This document shows positions 33,087 through 46,829 of a DNA stretch of 64,000 bases, one piece after another. The first letter of the stretch is position 1. Each line of letters starts with the position of its first letter. The notes beneath the pieces were generated by a model. The model searched no databases and was not told where the DNA came from. It saw only the letters and a program-made list of their open reading frames with translations. The stretch lies in the NCBI GenBank assembly GCA_027704905.1, contig CM051007.1, positions 16,949,672 to 17,013,671 on the forward strand, in the 5' to 3' direction. Source of the stretch: Muraenolepis orangiensis. Taxonomy: Eukaryota; Chordata; Actinopteri; Gadiformes; Muraenolepididae. Position numbers and translations under genes: made by a program.

Positions 33087-33845
33087 AGATAGTTAACATT
33101 AACTATTTGACAGACCAACACACATGAAATATCTCTTATCCGCAATGTGTAAATATTAGCAAATTATATATGAAATAAGTTTAAACAGTGTTTGTGCTTT
33201 CAATGTAGAACAACTCCTCAGCGTTAAAACACATTCATTGTCTAGTAATGAAATAGCTGGTCAAATTTATGTTGAATCCAACTGGTTTGTGAAATAATCA
33301 CATGTAAATCCAGGCCATTTTACAAATGCTTATCATATGCAAATGAACAGTTACCACCAGCTACACAACCCCAAAGAGAAGCACTAATGGAATCATAATA
33401 CCACCAATGCCTCCATTTCAGGTAATCTTAGAGTGTTTCTCAAGGTTTCAACCAAGTGCATGGATGGTTTGGATGTGTGAGTCAAGTAAAACTACCCCAA
33501 CAAGTAGCACTTACTAAATTAGTACAAGACAAGGCAATGCTCAAGTTAGGGTAATGATGATGACAACTGTAGCCCTAAAGTTCACATAATGGCTAGATGT
33601 GAAGAGAAGACATCACCAGTACAACTCCAAAAACAAGCACTTATGAACACAAAAATCATGAATTTTTATATTTGAAGTTATCATAATGTGTTTTTAAAGG
33701 TTGAAAGTTGATCTTTGATTATAGCTTAATTGCAGCACCCACAAAACTGGCATATAGGGTCTTCCATGGTAGATGGTGCACTATCAAGACAACCCCAAAG
33801 AGAAGCACTTATGGAATCATAATACCACCAATGCCTCAACTTCAG

Positions 33846-34966
33846 GGACTGTACCTGTAGAGGCAGGTCACGGGAGGAGAGCTATACCTGTTGTCCAGGT
33901 CGATAGACGGGTGCCTGAACCCCCCCGACGGTCTGCCAAACACCGGTTCCGATCGGCCGTACGAAGGAGCGCCGACCGTGCGGTCCTCCAAATCCGGCGG
34001 CAGCGCTGGAGGTGGGCCTGTACCGACGGCACCGCAATCTCCTCCTCCTGGACGGGAAACAGAGGTGGCTGATAGCCCAGTGATGCCTGGAACGGCGACA
34101 TCCCCATGGCGTCGCTGATGAGGGAGTTGTGGGTGTACTCCACCCAAGGGAGGTGGGAACTCCATGAAGACGGATGGCGCGCGGCGACGCAGCGGAGAGC
34201 AGCTTCCAGATCCTGGTTGGCTCTTTTCGTTTGTCCATTGGACTGAGGATGGTATCCGGAGGAGAGGCTGGCGGTGGCACCCAGAGCCTGGCAGAACGCC
34301 TTCCACAACTGCGACGCAAACTGTGGCCCCTGGTCGGACACTATGTCCAGAGGAATCCCGTGCAGACAAAATACCTGCAGAACCAGGAGGTCCGCCGTCT
34401 CCCTGGCCGAGGGAAGCTTGGGCAACGGCAAAAAAATGGACCGCTTTCGAGAACCGGTCGACGATGGTAAGGATGGTGGAGTTACCAGACGACGGCGGAA
34501 GACCGGTGACGAAATCCACCGCGATGTGTGACCACGGCCGGCGAGGGATAGGCAGCGGCTGCAGCAACCCCTCATGAGGTCGATGTGAGGCCTTGCTGCG
34601 TGCACAGACGGTGCAGGCTGTGACAAAGGCCTGGGTGTCCTGGGAGATGGAAGGCCACCAGAAACTCCGTCTGAGGGGTCCGCTCAAAGCCGGGATGGCA
34701 GGTCAGGCGGGAGGAATGAGCCCACTGCAGCATCCTAACTGGATCGGGCACAAACAGCCGGTTAGCGGGACCATTACCTGGATCTGGATGAGCATGCTGA
34801 GCCGACCGGCCGAGACCCTCGATCTCCCATGTGACTGCCCCAATCACGCACACCGGAGGCAGGATGGTCTCTGGCTCGACGAGATCCCTCTCGGCGTCCC
34901 ACTGGCGAGAGAGAGAATCGGGTTTGACTTTCCGACATCCAGGCCGGTAGGTGAGCGTGAAAATGC
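33846..34966 (-). pseudogene. Dead gypsy pol fragment, array copy 8
   Basis: Same lesions as copy 2. Confidence 0.85.
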
Positions 34967-35725
34967 AGATAGTTAACATTAACTATTTGACAGACCAACA
35001 CACATGAAATATCTCTTATCCGCAATGTGTAAATATTAGCAAATTATATATGAAATAAGTTTAAACAGTGTTTGTGCTTTCAATGTAGAACAACTCCTCA
35101 GCGTTAAAACACATTCATTGTCTAGTAATGAAATAGCTGGTCAAATTTATGTTGAATCCAACTGGTTTGTGAAATAATCACATGTAAATCCAGGCCATTT
35201 TACAAATGCTTATCATATGCAAATGAACAGTTACCACCAGCTACACAACCCCAAAGAGAAGCACTAATGGAATCATAATACCACCAATGCCTCCATTTCA
35301 GGTAATCTTAGAGTGTTTCTCAAGGTTTCAACCAAGTGCATGGATGGTTTGGATGTGTGAGTCAAGTAAAACTACCCCAACAAGTAGCACTTACTAAATT
35401 AGTACAAGACAAGGCAATGCTCAAGTTAGGGTAATGATGATGACAACTGTAGCCCTAAAGTTCACATAATGGCTAGATGTGAAGAGAAGACATCACCAGT
35501 ACAACTCCAAAAACAAGCACTTATGAACACAAAAATCATGAATTTTTATATTTGAAGTTATCATAATGTGTTTTTAAAGGTTGAAAGTTGATCTTTGATT
35601 ATAGCTTAATTGCAGCACCCACAAAACTGGCATATAGGGTCTTCCATGGTAGATGGTGCACTATCAAGACAACCCCAAAGAGAAGCACTTATGGAATCAT
35701 AATACCACCAATGCCTCAACTTCAG

Positions 35726-36846
35726 GGACTGTACCTGTAGAGGCAGGTCACGGGAGGAGAGCTATACCTGTTGTCCAGGTCGATAGACGGGTGCCTGAAC
35801 CCCCCCGACGGTCTGCCAAACACCGGTTCCGATCGGCCGTACGAAGGAGCGCCGACCGTGCGGTCCTCCAAATCCGGCGGCAGCGCTGGAGGTGGGCCTG
35901 TACCGACGGCACCGCAATCTCCTCCTCCTGGACGGGAAACAGAGGTGGCTGATAGCCCAGTGATGCCTGGAACGGCGACATCCCCATGGCGTCGCTGATG
36001 AGGGAGTTGTGGGTGTACTCCACCCAAGGGAGGTGGGAACTCCATGAAGACGGATGGCGCGCGGCGACGCAGCGGAGAGCAGCTTCCAGATCCTGGTTGG
36101 CTCTTTTCGTTTGTCCATTGGACTGAGGATGGTATCCGGAGGAGAGGCTGGCGGTGGCACCCAGAGCCTGGCAGAACGCCTTCCACAACTGCGACGCAAA
36201 CTGTGGCCCCTGGTCGGACACTATGTCCAGAGGAATCCCGTGCAGACAAAATACCTGCAGAACCAGGAGGTCCGCCGTCTCCCTGGCCGAGGGAAGCTTG
36301 GGCAACGGCAAAAAAATGGACCGCTTTCGAGAACCGGTCGACGATGGTAAGGATGGTGGAGTTACCAGACGACGGCGGAAGACCGGTGACGAAATCCACC
36401 GCGATGTGTGACCACGGCCGGCGAGGGATAGGCAGCGGCTGCAGCAACCCCTCATGAGGTCGATGTGAGGCCTTGCTGCGTGCACAGACGGTGCAGGCTG
36501 TGACAAAGGCCTGGGTGTCCTGGGAGATGGAAGGCCACCAGAAACTCCGTCTGAGGGGTCCGCTCAAAGCCGGGATGGCAGGTCAGGCGGGAGGAATGAG
36601 CCCACTGCAGCATCCTAACTGGATCGGGCACAAACAGCCGGTTAGCGGGACCATTACCTGGATCTGGATGAGCATGCTGAGCCGACCGGCCGAGACCCTC
36701 GATCTCCCATGTGACTGCCCCAATCACGCACACCGGAGGCAGGATGGTCTCTGGCTCGACGAGATCCCTCTCGGCGTCCCACTGGCGAGAGAGAGAATCG
36801 GGTTTGACTTTCCGACATCCAGGCCGGTAGGTGAGCGTGAAAATGC
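35726..36846 (-). pseudogene. Dead gypsy pol fragment, array copy 9
   Basis: Same lesions as copy 2. Confidence 0.85.
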
Positions 36847-37605
36847 AGATAGTTAACATTAACTATTTGACAGACCAACACACATGAAATATCTCTTATC
36901 CGCAATGTGTAAATATTAGCAAATTATATATGAAATAAGTTTAAACAGTGTTTGTGCTTTCAATGTAGAACAACTCCTCAGCGTTAAAACACATTCATTG
37001 TCTAGTAATGAAATAGCTGGTCAAATTTATGTTGAATCCAACTGGTTTGTGAAATAATCACATGTAAATCCAGGCCATTTTACAAATGCTTATCATATGC
37101 AAATGAACAGTTACCACCAGCTACACAACCCCAAAGAGAAGCACTAATGGAATCATAATACCACCAATGCCTCCATTTCAGGTAATCTTAGAGTGTTTCT
37201 CAAGGTTTCAACCAAGTGCATGGATGGTTTGGATGTGTGAGTCAAGTAAAACTACCCCAACAAGTAGCACTTACTAAATTAGTACAAGACAAGGCAATGC
37301 TCAAGTTAGGGTAATGATGATGACAACTGTAGCCCTAAAGTTCACATAATGGCTAGATGTGAAGAGAAGACATCACCAGTACAACTCCAAAAACAAGCAC
37401 TTATGAACACAAAAATCATGAATTTTTATATTTGAAGTTATCATAATGTGTTTTTAAAGGTTGAAAGTTGATCTTTGATTATAGCTTAATTGCAGCACCC
37501 ACAAAACTGGCATATAGGGTCTTCCATGGTAGATGGTGCACTATCAAGACAACCCCAAAGAGAAGCACTTATGGAATCATAATACCACCAATGCCTCAAC
37601 TTCAG

Positions 37606-38726
37606 GGACTGTACCTGTAGAGGCAGGTCACGGGAGGAGAGCTATACCTGTTGTCCAGGTCGATAGACGGGTGCCTGAACCCCCCCGACGGTCTGCCAAA
37701 CACCGGTTCCGATCGGCCGTACGAAGGAGCGCCGACCGTGCGGTCCTCCAAATCCGGCGGCAGCGCTGGAGGTGGGCCTGTACCGACGGCACCGCAATCT
37801 CCTCCTCCTGGACGGGAAACAGAGGTGGCTGATAGCCCAGTGATGCCTGGAACGGCGACATCCCCATGGCGTCGCTGATGAGGGAGTTGTGGGTGTACTC
37901 CACCCAAGGGAGGTGGGAACTCCATGAAGACGGATGGCGCGCGGCGACGCAGCGGAGAGCAGCTTCCAGATCCTGGTTGGCTCTTTTCGTTTGTCCATTG
38001 GACTGAGGATGGTATCCGGAGGAGAGGCTGGCGGTGGCACCCAGAGCCTGGCAGAACGCCTTCCACAACTGCGACGCAAACTGTGGCCCCTGGTCGGACA
38101 CTATGTCCAGAGGAATCCCGTGCAGACAAAATACCTGCAGAACCAGGAGGTCCGCCGTCTCCCTGGCCGAGGGAAGCTTGGGCAACGGCAAAAAAATGGA
38201 CCGCTTTCGAGAACCGGTCGACGATGGTAAGGATGGTGGAGTTACCAGACGACGGCGGAAGACCGGTGACGAAATCCACCGCGATGTGTGACCACGGCCG
38301 GCGAGGGATAGGCAGCGGCTGCAGCAACCCCTCATGAGGTCGATGTGAGGCCTTGCTGCGTGCACAGACGGTGCAGGCTGTGACAAAGGCCTGGGTGTCC
38401 TGGGAGATGGAAGGCCACCAGAAACTCCGTCTGAGGGGTCCGCTCAAAGCCGGGATGGCAGGTCAGGCGGGAGGAATGAGCCCACTGCAGCATCCTAACT
38501 GGATCGGGCACAAACAGCCGGTTAGCGGGACCATTACCTGGATCTGGATGAGCATGCTGAGCCGACCGGCCGAGACCCTCGATCTCCCATGTGACTGCCC
38601 CAATCACGCACACCGGAGGCAGGATGGTCTCTGGCTCGACGAGATCCCTCTCGGCGTCCCACTGGCGAGAGAGAGAATCGGGTTTGACTTTCCGACATCC
38701 AGGCCGGTAGGTGAGCGTGAAAATGC
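37606..38726 (-). pseudogene. Dead gypsy pol fragment, array copy 10
   Basis: Same lesions as copy 2. The AT-rich part of this unit has a mixed haplotype (G at 38805 with C at 38951). Confidence 0.85.
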
Positions 38727-39485
38727 AGATAGTTAACATTAACTATTTGACAGACCAACACACATGAAATATCTCTTATCCGCAATGTGTAAATATTAGC
38801 AAATGATATATGAAATAAGTTTAAACAGTGTTTGTGCTTTCAATGTAGAACAACTCCTCAGCGTTAAAACACATTCATTGTCTAGTAATGAAATAGCTGG
38901 TCAAATTTATGTTGAATCCAACTGGTTTGTGAAATAATCACATGTAAATCCAGGCCATTTTACAAATGCTTATCATATGCAAATGAACAGTTACCACCAG
39001 CTACACAACCCCAAAGAGAAGCACTAATGGAATCATAATACCACCAATGCCTCCATTTCAGGTAATCTTAGAGTGTTTCTCAAGGTTTCAACCAAGTGCA
39101 TGGATGGTTTGGATGTGTGAGTCAAGTAAAACTACCCCAACAAGTAGCACTTACTAAATTAGTACAAGACAAGGCAATGCTCAAGTTAGGGTAATGATGA
39201 TGACAACTGTAGCCCTAAAGTTCACATAATGGCTAGATGTGAAGAGAAGACATCACCAGTACAACTCCAAAAACAAGCACTTATGAACACAAAAATCATG
39301 AATTTTTATATTTGAAGTTATCATAATGTGTTTTTAAAGGTTGAAAGTTGATCTTTGATTATAGCTTAATTGCAGCACCCACAAAACTGGCATATAGGGT
39401 CTTCCATGGTAGATGGTGCACTATCAAGACAACCCCAAAGAGAAGCACTTATGGAATCATAATACCACCAATGCCTCAACTTCAG

Positions 39486-40606
39486 GGACTGTACCTGTAG
39501 AGGCAGGTCACGGGAGGAGAGCTATACCTGTTGTCCAGGTCGATAGACGGGTGCCTGAACCCCCCCGACGGTCTGCCAAACACCGGTTCCGATCGGCCGT
39601 ACGAAGGAGCGCCGACCGTGCGGTCCTCCAAATCCGGCGGCAGCGCTGGAGGTGGGCCTGTACCGACGGCACCGCAATCTCCTCCTCCTGGACGGGAAAC
39701 AGAGGTGGCTGATAGCCCAGTGATGCCTGGAACGGCGACATCCCCATGGCGTCGCTGATGAGGGAGTTGTGGGTGTACTCCACCCAAGGGAGGTGGGAAC
39801 TCCATGAAGACGGATGGCGCGCGGCGACGCAGCGGAGAGCAGCTTCCAGATCCTGGTTGGCTCTTTTCGTTTGTCCATTGGACTGAGGATGGTATCCGGA
39901 GGAGAGGCTGGCGGTGGCACCCAGAGCCTGGCAGAACGCCTTCCACAACTGCGACGCAAACTGTGGCCCCTGGTCGGACACTATGTCCAGAGGAATCCCG
40001 TGCAGACAAAATACCTGCAGAACCAGGAGGTCCGCCGTCTCCCTGGCCGAGGGAAGCTTGGGCAACGGCAAAAAAATGGACCGCTTTCGAGAACCGGTCG
40101 ACGATGGTAAGGATGGTGGAGTTACCAGACGACGGCGGAAGACCGGTGACGAAATCCACCGCGATGTGTGACCACGGCCGGCGAGGGATAGGCAGCGGCT
40201 GCAGCAACCCCTCATGAGGTCGATGTGAGGCCTTGCTGCGTGCACAGACGGTGCAGGCTGTGACAAAGGCCTGGGTGTCCTGGGAGATGGAAGGCCACCA
40301 GAAACTCCGTCTGAGGGGTCCGCTCAAAGCCGGGATGGCAGGTCAGGCGGGAGGAATGAGCCCACTGCAGCATCCTAACTGGATCGGGCACAAACAGCCG
40401 GTTAGCGGGACCATTACCTGGATCTGGATGAGCATGCTGAGCCGACCGGCCGAGACCCTCGATCTCCCATGTGACTGCCCCAATCACGCACACCGGAGGC
40501 AGGATGGTCTCTGGCTCGACGAGATCCCTCTCGGCGTCCCACTGGCGAGAGAGAGAATCGGGTTTGACTTTCCGACATCCAGGCCGGTAGGTGAGCGTGA
40601 AAATGC
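39486..40606 (-). pseudogene. Dead gypsy pol fragment, array copy 11
   Basis: Same lesions as copy 2. Confidence 0.85.
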
Positions 40607-41365
40607 AGATAGTTAACATTAACTATTTGACAGACCAACACACATGAAATATCTCTTATCCGCAATGTGTAAATATTAGCAAATTATATATGAAATAAGT
40701 TTAAACAGTGTTTGTGCTTTCAATGTAGAACAACTCCTCAGCGTTAAAACACATTCATTGTCTAGTAATGAAATAGCTGGTCAAATTTATGTTGAATCCA
40801 ACTGGTTTGTGAAATAATCACATGTAAATCCAGGCCATTTTACAAATGCTTATCATATGCAAATGAACAGTTACCACCAGCTACACAACCCCAAAGAGAA
40901 GCACTAATGGAATCATAATACCACCAATGCCTCCATTTCAGGTAATCTTAGAGTGTTTCTCAAGGTTTCAACCAAGTGCATGGATGGTTTGGATGTGTGA
41001 GTCAAGTAAAACTACCCCAACAAGTAGCACTTACTAAATTAGTACAAGACAAGGCAATGCTCAAGTTAGGGTAATGATGATGACAACTGTAGCCCTAAAG
41101 TTCACATAATGGCTAGATGTGAAGAGAAGACATCACCAGTACAACTCCAAAAACAAGCACTTATGAACACAAAAATCATGAATTTTTATATTTGAAGTTA
41201 TCATAATGTGTTTTTAAAGGTTGAAAGTTGATCTTTGATTATAGCTTAATTGCAGCACCCACAAAACTGGCATATAGGGTCTTCCATGGTAGATGGTGCA
41301 CTATCAAGACAACCCCAAAGAGAAGCACTTATGGAATCATAATACCACCAATGCCTCAACTTCAG

Positions 41366-42486
41366 GGACTGTACCTGTAGAGGCAGGTCACGGGAGGAGA
41401 GCTATACCTGTTGTCCAGGTCGATAGACGGGTGCCTGAACCCCCCCGACGGTCTGCCAAACACCGGTTCCGATCGGCCGTACGAAGGAGCGCCGACCGTG
41501 CGGTCCTCCAAATCCGGCGGCAGCGCTGGAGGTGGGCCTGTACCGACGGCACCGCAATCTCCTCCTCCTGGACGGGAAACAGAGGTGGCTGATAGCCCAG
41601 TGATGCCTGGAACGGCGACATCCCCATGGCGTCGCTGATGAGGGAGTTGTGGGTGTACTCCACCCAAGGGAGGTGGGAACTCCATGAAGACGGATGGCGC
41701 GCGGCGACGCAGCGGAGAGCAGCTTCCAGATCCTGGTTGGCTCTTTTCGTTTGTCCATTGGACTGAGGATGGTATCCGGAGGAGAGGCTGGCGGTGGCAC
41801 CCAGAGCCTGGCAGAACGCCTTCCACAACTGCGACGCAAACTGTGGCCCCTGGTCGGACACTATGTCCAGAGGAATCCCGTGCAGACAAAATACCTGCAG
41901 AACCAGGAGGTCCGCCGTCTCCCTGGCCGAGGGAAGCTTGGGCAACGGCAAAAAAATGGACCGCTTTCGAGAACCGGTCGACGATGGTAAGGATGGTGGA
42001 GTTACCAGACGACGGCGGAAGACCGGTGACGAAATCCACCGCGATGTGTGACCACGGCCGGCGAGGGATAGGCAGCGGCTGCAGCAACCCCTCATGAGGT
42101 CGATGTGAGGCCTTGCTGCGTGCACAGACGGTGCAGGCTGTGACAAAGGCCTGGGTGTCCTGGGAGATGGAAGGCCACCAGAAACTCCGTCTGAGGGGTC
42201 CGCTCAAAGCCGGGATGGCAGGTCAGGCGGGAGGAATGAGCCCACTGCAGCATCCTAACTGGATCGGGCACAAACAGCCGGTTAGCGGGACCATTACCTG
42301 GATCTGGATGAGCATGCTGAGCCGACCGGCCGAGACCCTCGATCTCCCATGTGACTGCCCCAATCACGCACACCGGAGGCAGGATGGTCTCTGGCTCGAC
42401 GAGATCCCTCTCGGCGTCCCACTGGCGAGAGAGAGAATCGGGTTTGACTTTCCGACATCCAGGCCGGTAGGTGAGCGTGAAAATGC
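41366..42486 (-). pseudogene. Dead gypsy pol fragment, array copy 12
   Basis: Same lesions as copy 2. Confidence 0.85.
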
Positions 42487-43245
42487 AGATAGTTAACATT
42501 AACTATTTGACAGACCAACACACATGAAATATCTCTTATCCGCAATGTGTAAATATTAGCAAATTATATATGAAATAAGTTTAAACAGTGTTTGTGCTTT
42601 CAATGTAGAACAACTCCTCAGCGTTAAAACACATTCATTGTCTAGTAATGAAATAGCTGGTCAAATTTATGTTGAATCCAACTGGTTTGTGAAATAATCA
42701 CATGTAAATCCAGGCCATTTTACAAATGCTTATCATATGCAAATGAACAGTTACCACCAGCTACACAACCCCAAAGAGAAGCACTAATGGAATCATAATA
42801 CCACCAATGCCTCCATTTCAGGTAATCTTAGAGTGTTTCTCAAGGTTTCAACCAAGTGCATGGATGGTTTGGATGTGTGAGTCAAGTAAAACTACCCCAA
42901 CAAGTAGCACTTACTAAATTAGTACAAGACAAGGCAATGCTCAAGTTAGGGTAATGATGATGACAACTGTAGCCCTAAAGTTCACATAATGGCTAGATGT
43001 GAAGAGAAGACATCACCAGTACAACTCCAAAAACAAGCACTTATGAACACAAAAATCATGAATTTTTATATTTGAAGTTATCATAATGTGTTTTTAAAGG
43101 TTGAAAGTTGATCTTTGATTATAGCTTAATTGCAGCACCCACAAAACTGGCATATAGGGTCTTCCATGGTAGATGGTGCACTATCAAGACAACCCCAAAG
43201 AGAAGCACTTATGGAATCATAATACCACCAATGCCTCAACTTCAG

Positions 43246-44360
43246 GGACTGTACCTGTAGAGGCAGGTCACGGGAGGAGAGCTATACCTGTTGTCCAGGT
43301 CGATAGACGGGTGCCTGAACCCCCCCGACGGTCTGCCAAACACCGGTTCCGATCGGCCGTACGAAGGAGCGCCGACCGTGCGGTCCTCCAAATCCGGCGG
43401 CAGCGCTGGAGGTGGGCCTGTACCGACGGCACCGCAATCTCCTCCTCCTGGACGGGAAACAGAGGTGGCTGATAGCCCAGTGATGCCTGGAACGGCGACA
43501 TCCCCATGGCGTCGCTGATGAGGGAGTTGTGGGTGTACTCCACCCAAGGGAGGTGGGAACTCCATGAAGACGGATGGCGCGCGGCGACGCAGCGGAGAGC
43601 AGCTTCCAGATCCTGGTTGGCTCTTTTCGTTTGTCCATTGGACTGAGGATGGTATCCGGAGGAGAGGCTGGCGGTGGCACCCAGAGCCTGGCAGAACGCC
43701 TTCCACAACTGCGACGCAAACTGTGGCCCCTGGTCGGACACTATGTCCAGAGGAATCCCGTGCAGACAAAATACCTGCAGAACCAGGAGGTCCGCCGTCT
43801 CCCTGGCCGAGGGAAGCTTGGGCAACGGCAAAAAAATGGACCGCTTTCGAGAACCGGTCGACGATGGTAAGGATGGTGGAGTTACCAGACGACGGCGGAA
43901 GACCGGTGACGAAATCCACCGCGATGTGTGACCACGGCCGGCGAGGGATAGGCAGCGGCTGCAGCAACCCCTCATGAGGTCGATGTGAGGCCTTGCTGCG
44001 TGCACAGACGGTGCAGGCTGTGACAAAGGCCTGGGTGTCCTGGGAGATGGAAGGCCACCAGAAACTCCGTCTGAGGGGTCCGCTCAAAGCCGGGATGGCA
44101 GGTCAGGCGGGAGGAATGAGCCCACTGCAGCATCCTAACTGGATCGGGCACAAACAGCCGGTTAGCGGGACCATTACCTGGATCTGGATGAGCATGCTGA
44201 GCCGACCGGCCGAGACCCTCGATCTCCCATGTGACTGCCCCAATCACGCACACCGGAGGCAGGATGGTCTCTGGCTCGACGAGATCCCTCTCGGCGTCCC
44301 ACTGGCGAGAGAGAGAATCGGGTTTGACTTTCCGACATCCAGGCCGGTAGGTGAGCGTGA
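43246..44360 (-). pseudogene. Dead gypsy pol fragment, array copy 13, cut by gap
   Basis: Same lesions as copy 2. The last few bases of the RNase H end and the whole AT-rich part are lost in the gap. Confidence 0.85.
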
Positions 44361-45360
44361 NNNNNNNNNNNNNNNNNNNNNNNNNNNNNNNNNNNNNNNN
44401 NNNNNNNNNNNNNNNNNNNNNNNNNNNNNNNNNNNNNNNNNNNNNNNNNNNNNNNNNNNNNNNNNNNNNNNNNNNNNNNNNNNNNNNNNNNNNNNNNNNN
44501 NNNNNNNNNNNNNNNNNNNNNNNNNNNNNNNNNNNNNNNNNNNNNNNNNNNNNNNNNNNNNNNNNNNNNNNNNNNNNNNNNNNNNNNNNNNNNNNNNNNN
44601 NNNNNNNNNNNNNNNNNNNNNNNNNNNNNNNNNNNNNNNNNNNNNNNNNNNNNNNNNNNNNNNNNNNNNNNNNNNNNNNNNNNNNNNNNNNNNNNNNNNN
44701 NNNNNNNNNNNNNNNNNNNNNNNNNNNNNNNNNNNNNNNNNNNNNNNNNNNNNNNNNNNNNNNNNNNNNNNNNNNNNNNNNNNNNNNNNNNNNNNNNNNN
44801 NNNNNNNNNNNNNNNNNNNNNNNNNNNNNNNNNNNNNNNNNNNNNNNNNNNNNNNNNNNNNNNNNNNNNNNNNNNNNNNNNNNNNNNNNNNNNNNNNNNN
44901 NNNNNNNNNNNNNNNNNNNNNNNNNNNNNNNNNNNNNNNNNNNNNNNNNNNNNNNNNNNNNNNNNNNNNNNNNNNNNNNNNNNNNNNNNNNNNNNNNNNN
45001 NNNNNNNNNNNNNNNNNNNNNNNNNNNNNNNNNNNNNNNNNNNNNNNNNNNNNNNNNNNNNNNNNNNNNNNNNNNNNNNNNNNNNNNNNNNNNNNNNNNN
45101 NNNNNNNNNNNNNNNNNNNNNNNNNNNNNNNNNNNNNNNNNNNNNNNNNNNNNNNNNNNNNNNNNNNNNNNNNNNNNNNNNNNNNNNNNNNNNNNNNNNN
45201 NNNNNNNNNNNNNNNNNNNNNNNNNNNNNNNNNNNNNNNNNNNNNNNNNNNNNNNNNNNNNNNNNNNNNNNNNNNNNNNNNNNNNNNNNNNNNNNNNNNN
45301 NNNNNNNNNNNNNNNNNNNNNNNNNNNNNNNNNNNNNNNNNNNNNNNNNNNNNNNNNNNN
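44361..45360. other. Assembly gap, exactly 1000 N
   Basis: Placeholder gap between the 1880-bp array and the right-hand 7.7-kb units. Reading frames from both sides fall into it and should not be joined. Confidence 0.98.
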
Positions 45361-45977
45361 ATTCTTCGTAGAGGAATTGCCTCAGGAAAACGAGTGGTAA
45401 CACACATAACAGTTAACAAAAACTGGTGATCAACTTTTGTCCTGGGCAAAGGACCAACACAGTCTACAATGACATGATCAAATGGCTCACCAACAGCAGG
45501 GATAGGCCGCAACGGCGCTGGAGGCACTACCTGGTTCGGTTTTCCCACAATTTGGCAGGTGCGGAAAGTGTTATAAAAACGCACCGCATCAGCTTTCAGT
45601 CCTGGCCAGAAGAAGTGTCTTAGGATACGGTCATACGTCTTAGTGATCCCTAGATGTCCAGACCATAAATGTTCGTGTGCTAGCTCAAGAACATGCTGTC
45701 GACAACCAACCGGTACCACTATCTGTTGAACTGTGCCCCAGTCCCCACTTGCATCACCTGGCCGTGAAATCCAGTTACGCATCAGCACCCCGTTACTCAT
45801 AATAAATGTCTGCTTCTCACTGCACTTACTAGGATCCTCAACAACCGCAGCGAAACACTTGCCTACGGACGGATCTGCTTTCTGAGCGCTGATGAGTGCA
45901 TTTCGGGTCAGCGGCAGTGATACCTCAGCAACAGTAGTACGTTCTGCTACCTTGTCCGACTCCTGGGACGACCCACT
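45361..45977 (-). CDS. Gypsy integrase N-terminal fragment, R1, truncated by gap
   Basis: The frame runs from the LTR edge at 45977 through the first Met at 45800 to the N gap. It keeps the zinc-motif region and D1 of the catalytic triad. It contains the three residues missing in U1 (the GDASGDWGT form). Confidence 0.8.
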
Positions 45978-46423
45978 TGTTACGACCCCATACCAGATCT
46001 AGGGGATATGGGATATAACAATATAAAAACCGGGGGGGACAAGAACCAGAGGAGATGGGAGAATACAAAAATAAACAAGGTTTATTGTGAAAGGGTAACA
46101 AAACAGGTTTCCGAGAAACACATGAAATGAAAACTACTAACCCTACACTAACTGATCAAAATACAAGTAACGCTAAATAGCCACAACCTAAACTTCCACG
46201 GACAACCTACAAAACTAAGATATCTAATACCGCCGTCGTCTCAAACAGAACCCACAAGAACAACTCGGGAGTTGTCGTCTGGCCCACTGGCCCCATGGAA
46301 GTGTCTCTCCCAGCCTTTTATCCTCTTATCCTGATTGAGCACACCTGTGCTCAATCAAGCCGTTACCTGGGAGAAACGATAAGAACACACAAACACTACG
46401 GCTACACACACACAGCCGTAACA
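45978..46423 (-). mobile_element. Gypsy LTR (R1)
   Basis: Copy of the 2978-3422 LTR with a one-base difference in a G run and a C for G near 46143. Confidence 0.8.
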
Positions 46424-46548
46424 CCCCCCCCACATAAGAGCAAACGTGTAGTTTGCAATATGTAAGAGTAACTGAAAATATGTATAGTGTAAATATGATG
46501 TAGTGCAATGAGTGAAAAATGTACTGGCGGAGATAACTGCAGACCATC

Positions 46549-46773
46549 TCACCCACGGGACAGTGCGTCCGCCACCACGTTGTCTGCCCCCTTTTTGTGC
46601 TTGATCTCCAAGTTGTAGCCCTGCACCAACAGGGCCCAACGCATCAACCGCTGGTTGTGGTTGTACATCTGAGCTAAAAACACAAGGGGGTTATGGTCGG
46701 TGTACACAATCACTGGGTGTGAACTAGAGCCAACATACACTTCGAAGTGCTGGAGAGCAAGGAGCATGGCCAT
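46549..46773 (-). pseudogene. Gypsy RNase H C-terminal fragment (R1)
   Basis: Identical 74-residue fragment and context to 3548-3772. Confidence 0.8.
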
Positions 46774-46777
46774 AGCA

Positions 46778-46829
46778 TTGGATAAAAGCGTCTGCTAAAC
46801 GACTGTAATGTAATATAATGTAATGTAAG
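46778..46829 (+). mobile_element. L2/Una-type 3' tail (R1)
   Basis: Copy of 3777-3828. Confidence 0.75.

Larger units (their letters stand above)
20680..44360. repeat. 1880-bp tandem array, 12 full copies and one partial
   Basis: Direct head-to-tail copies start at 20680, then 22559 and every 1880 bp to 43239; the last is cut by the gap at 44360. The first copy is 1879 bp because one C run is shorter. Each unit is a GC-rich dead gypsy pol fragment of about 1.12 kb (minus strand) joined to about 750 bp of AT-rich repetitive DNA. I saw only two substitution sites and one indel varying across the whole array, so it is highly homogeneous. Confidence 0.97.

Noticed and set aside
43993..45800. Long reading frames running through the second N gap, including one that seems to fuse two gypsy integrase fragments
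   Set aside because: The two sides belong to different retroelements and the join is only N.
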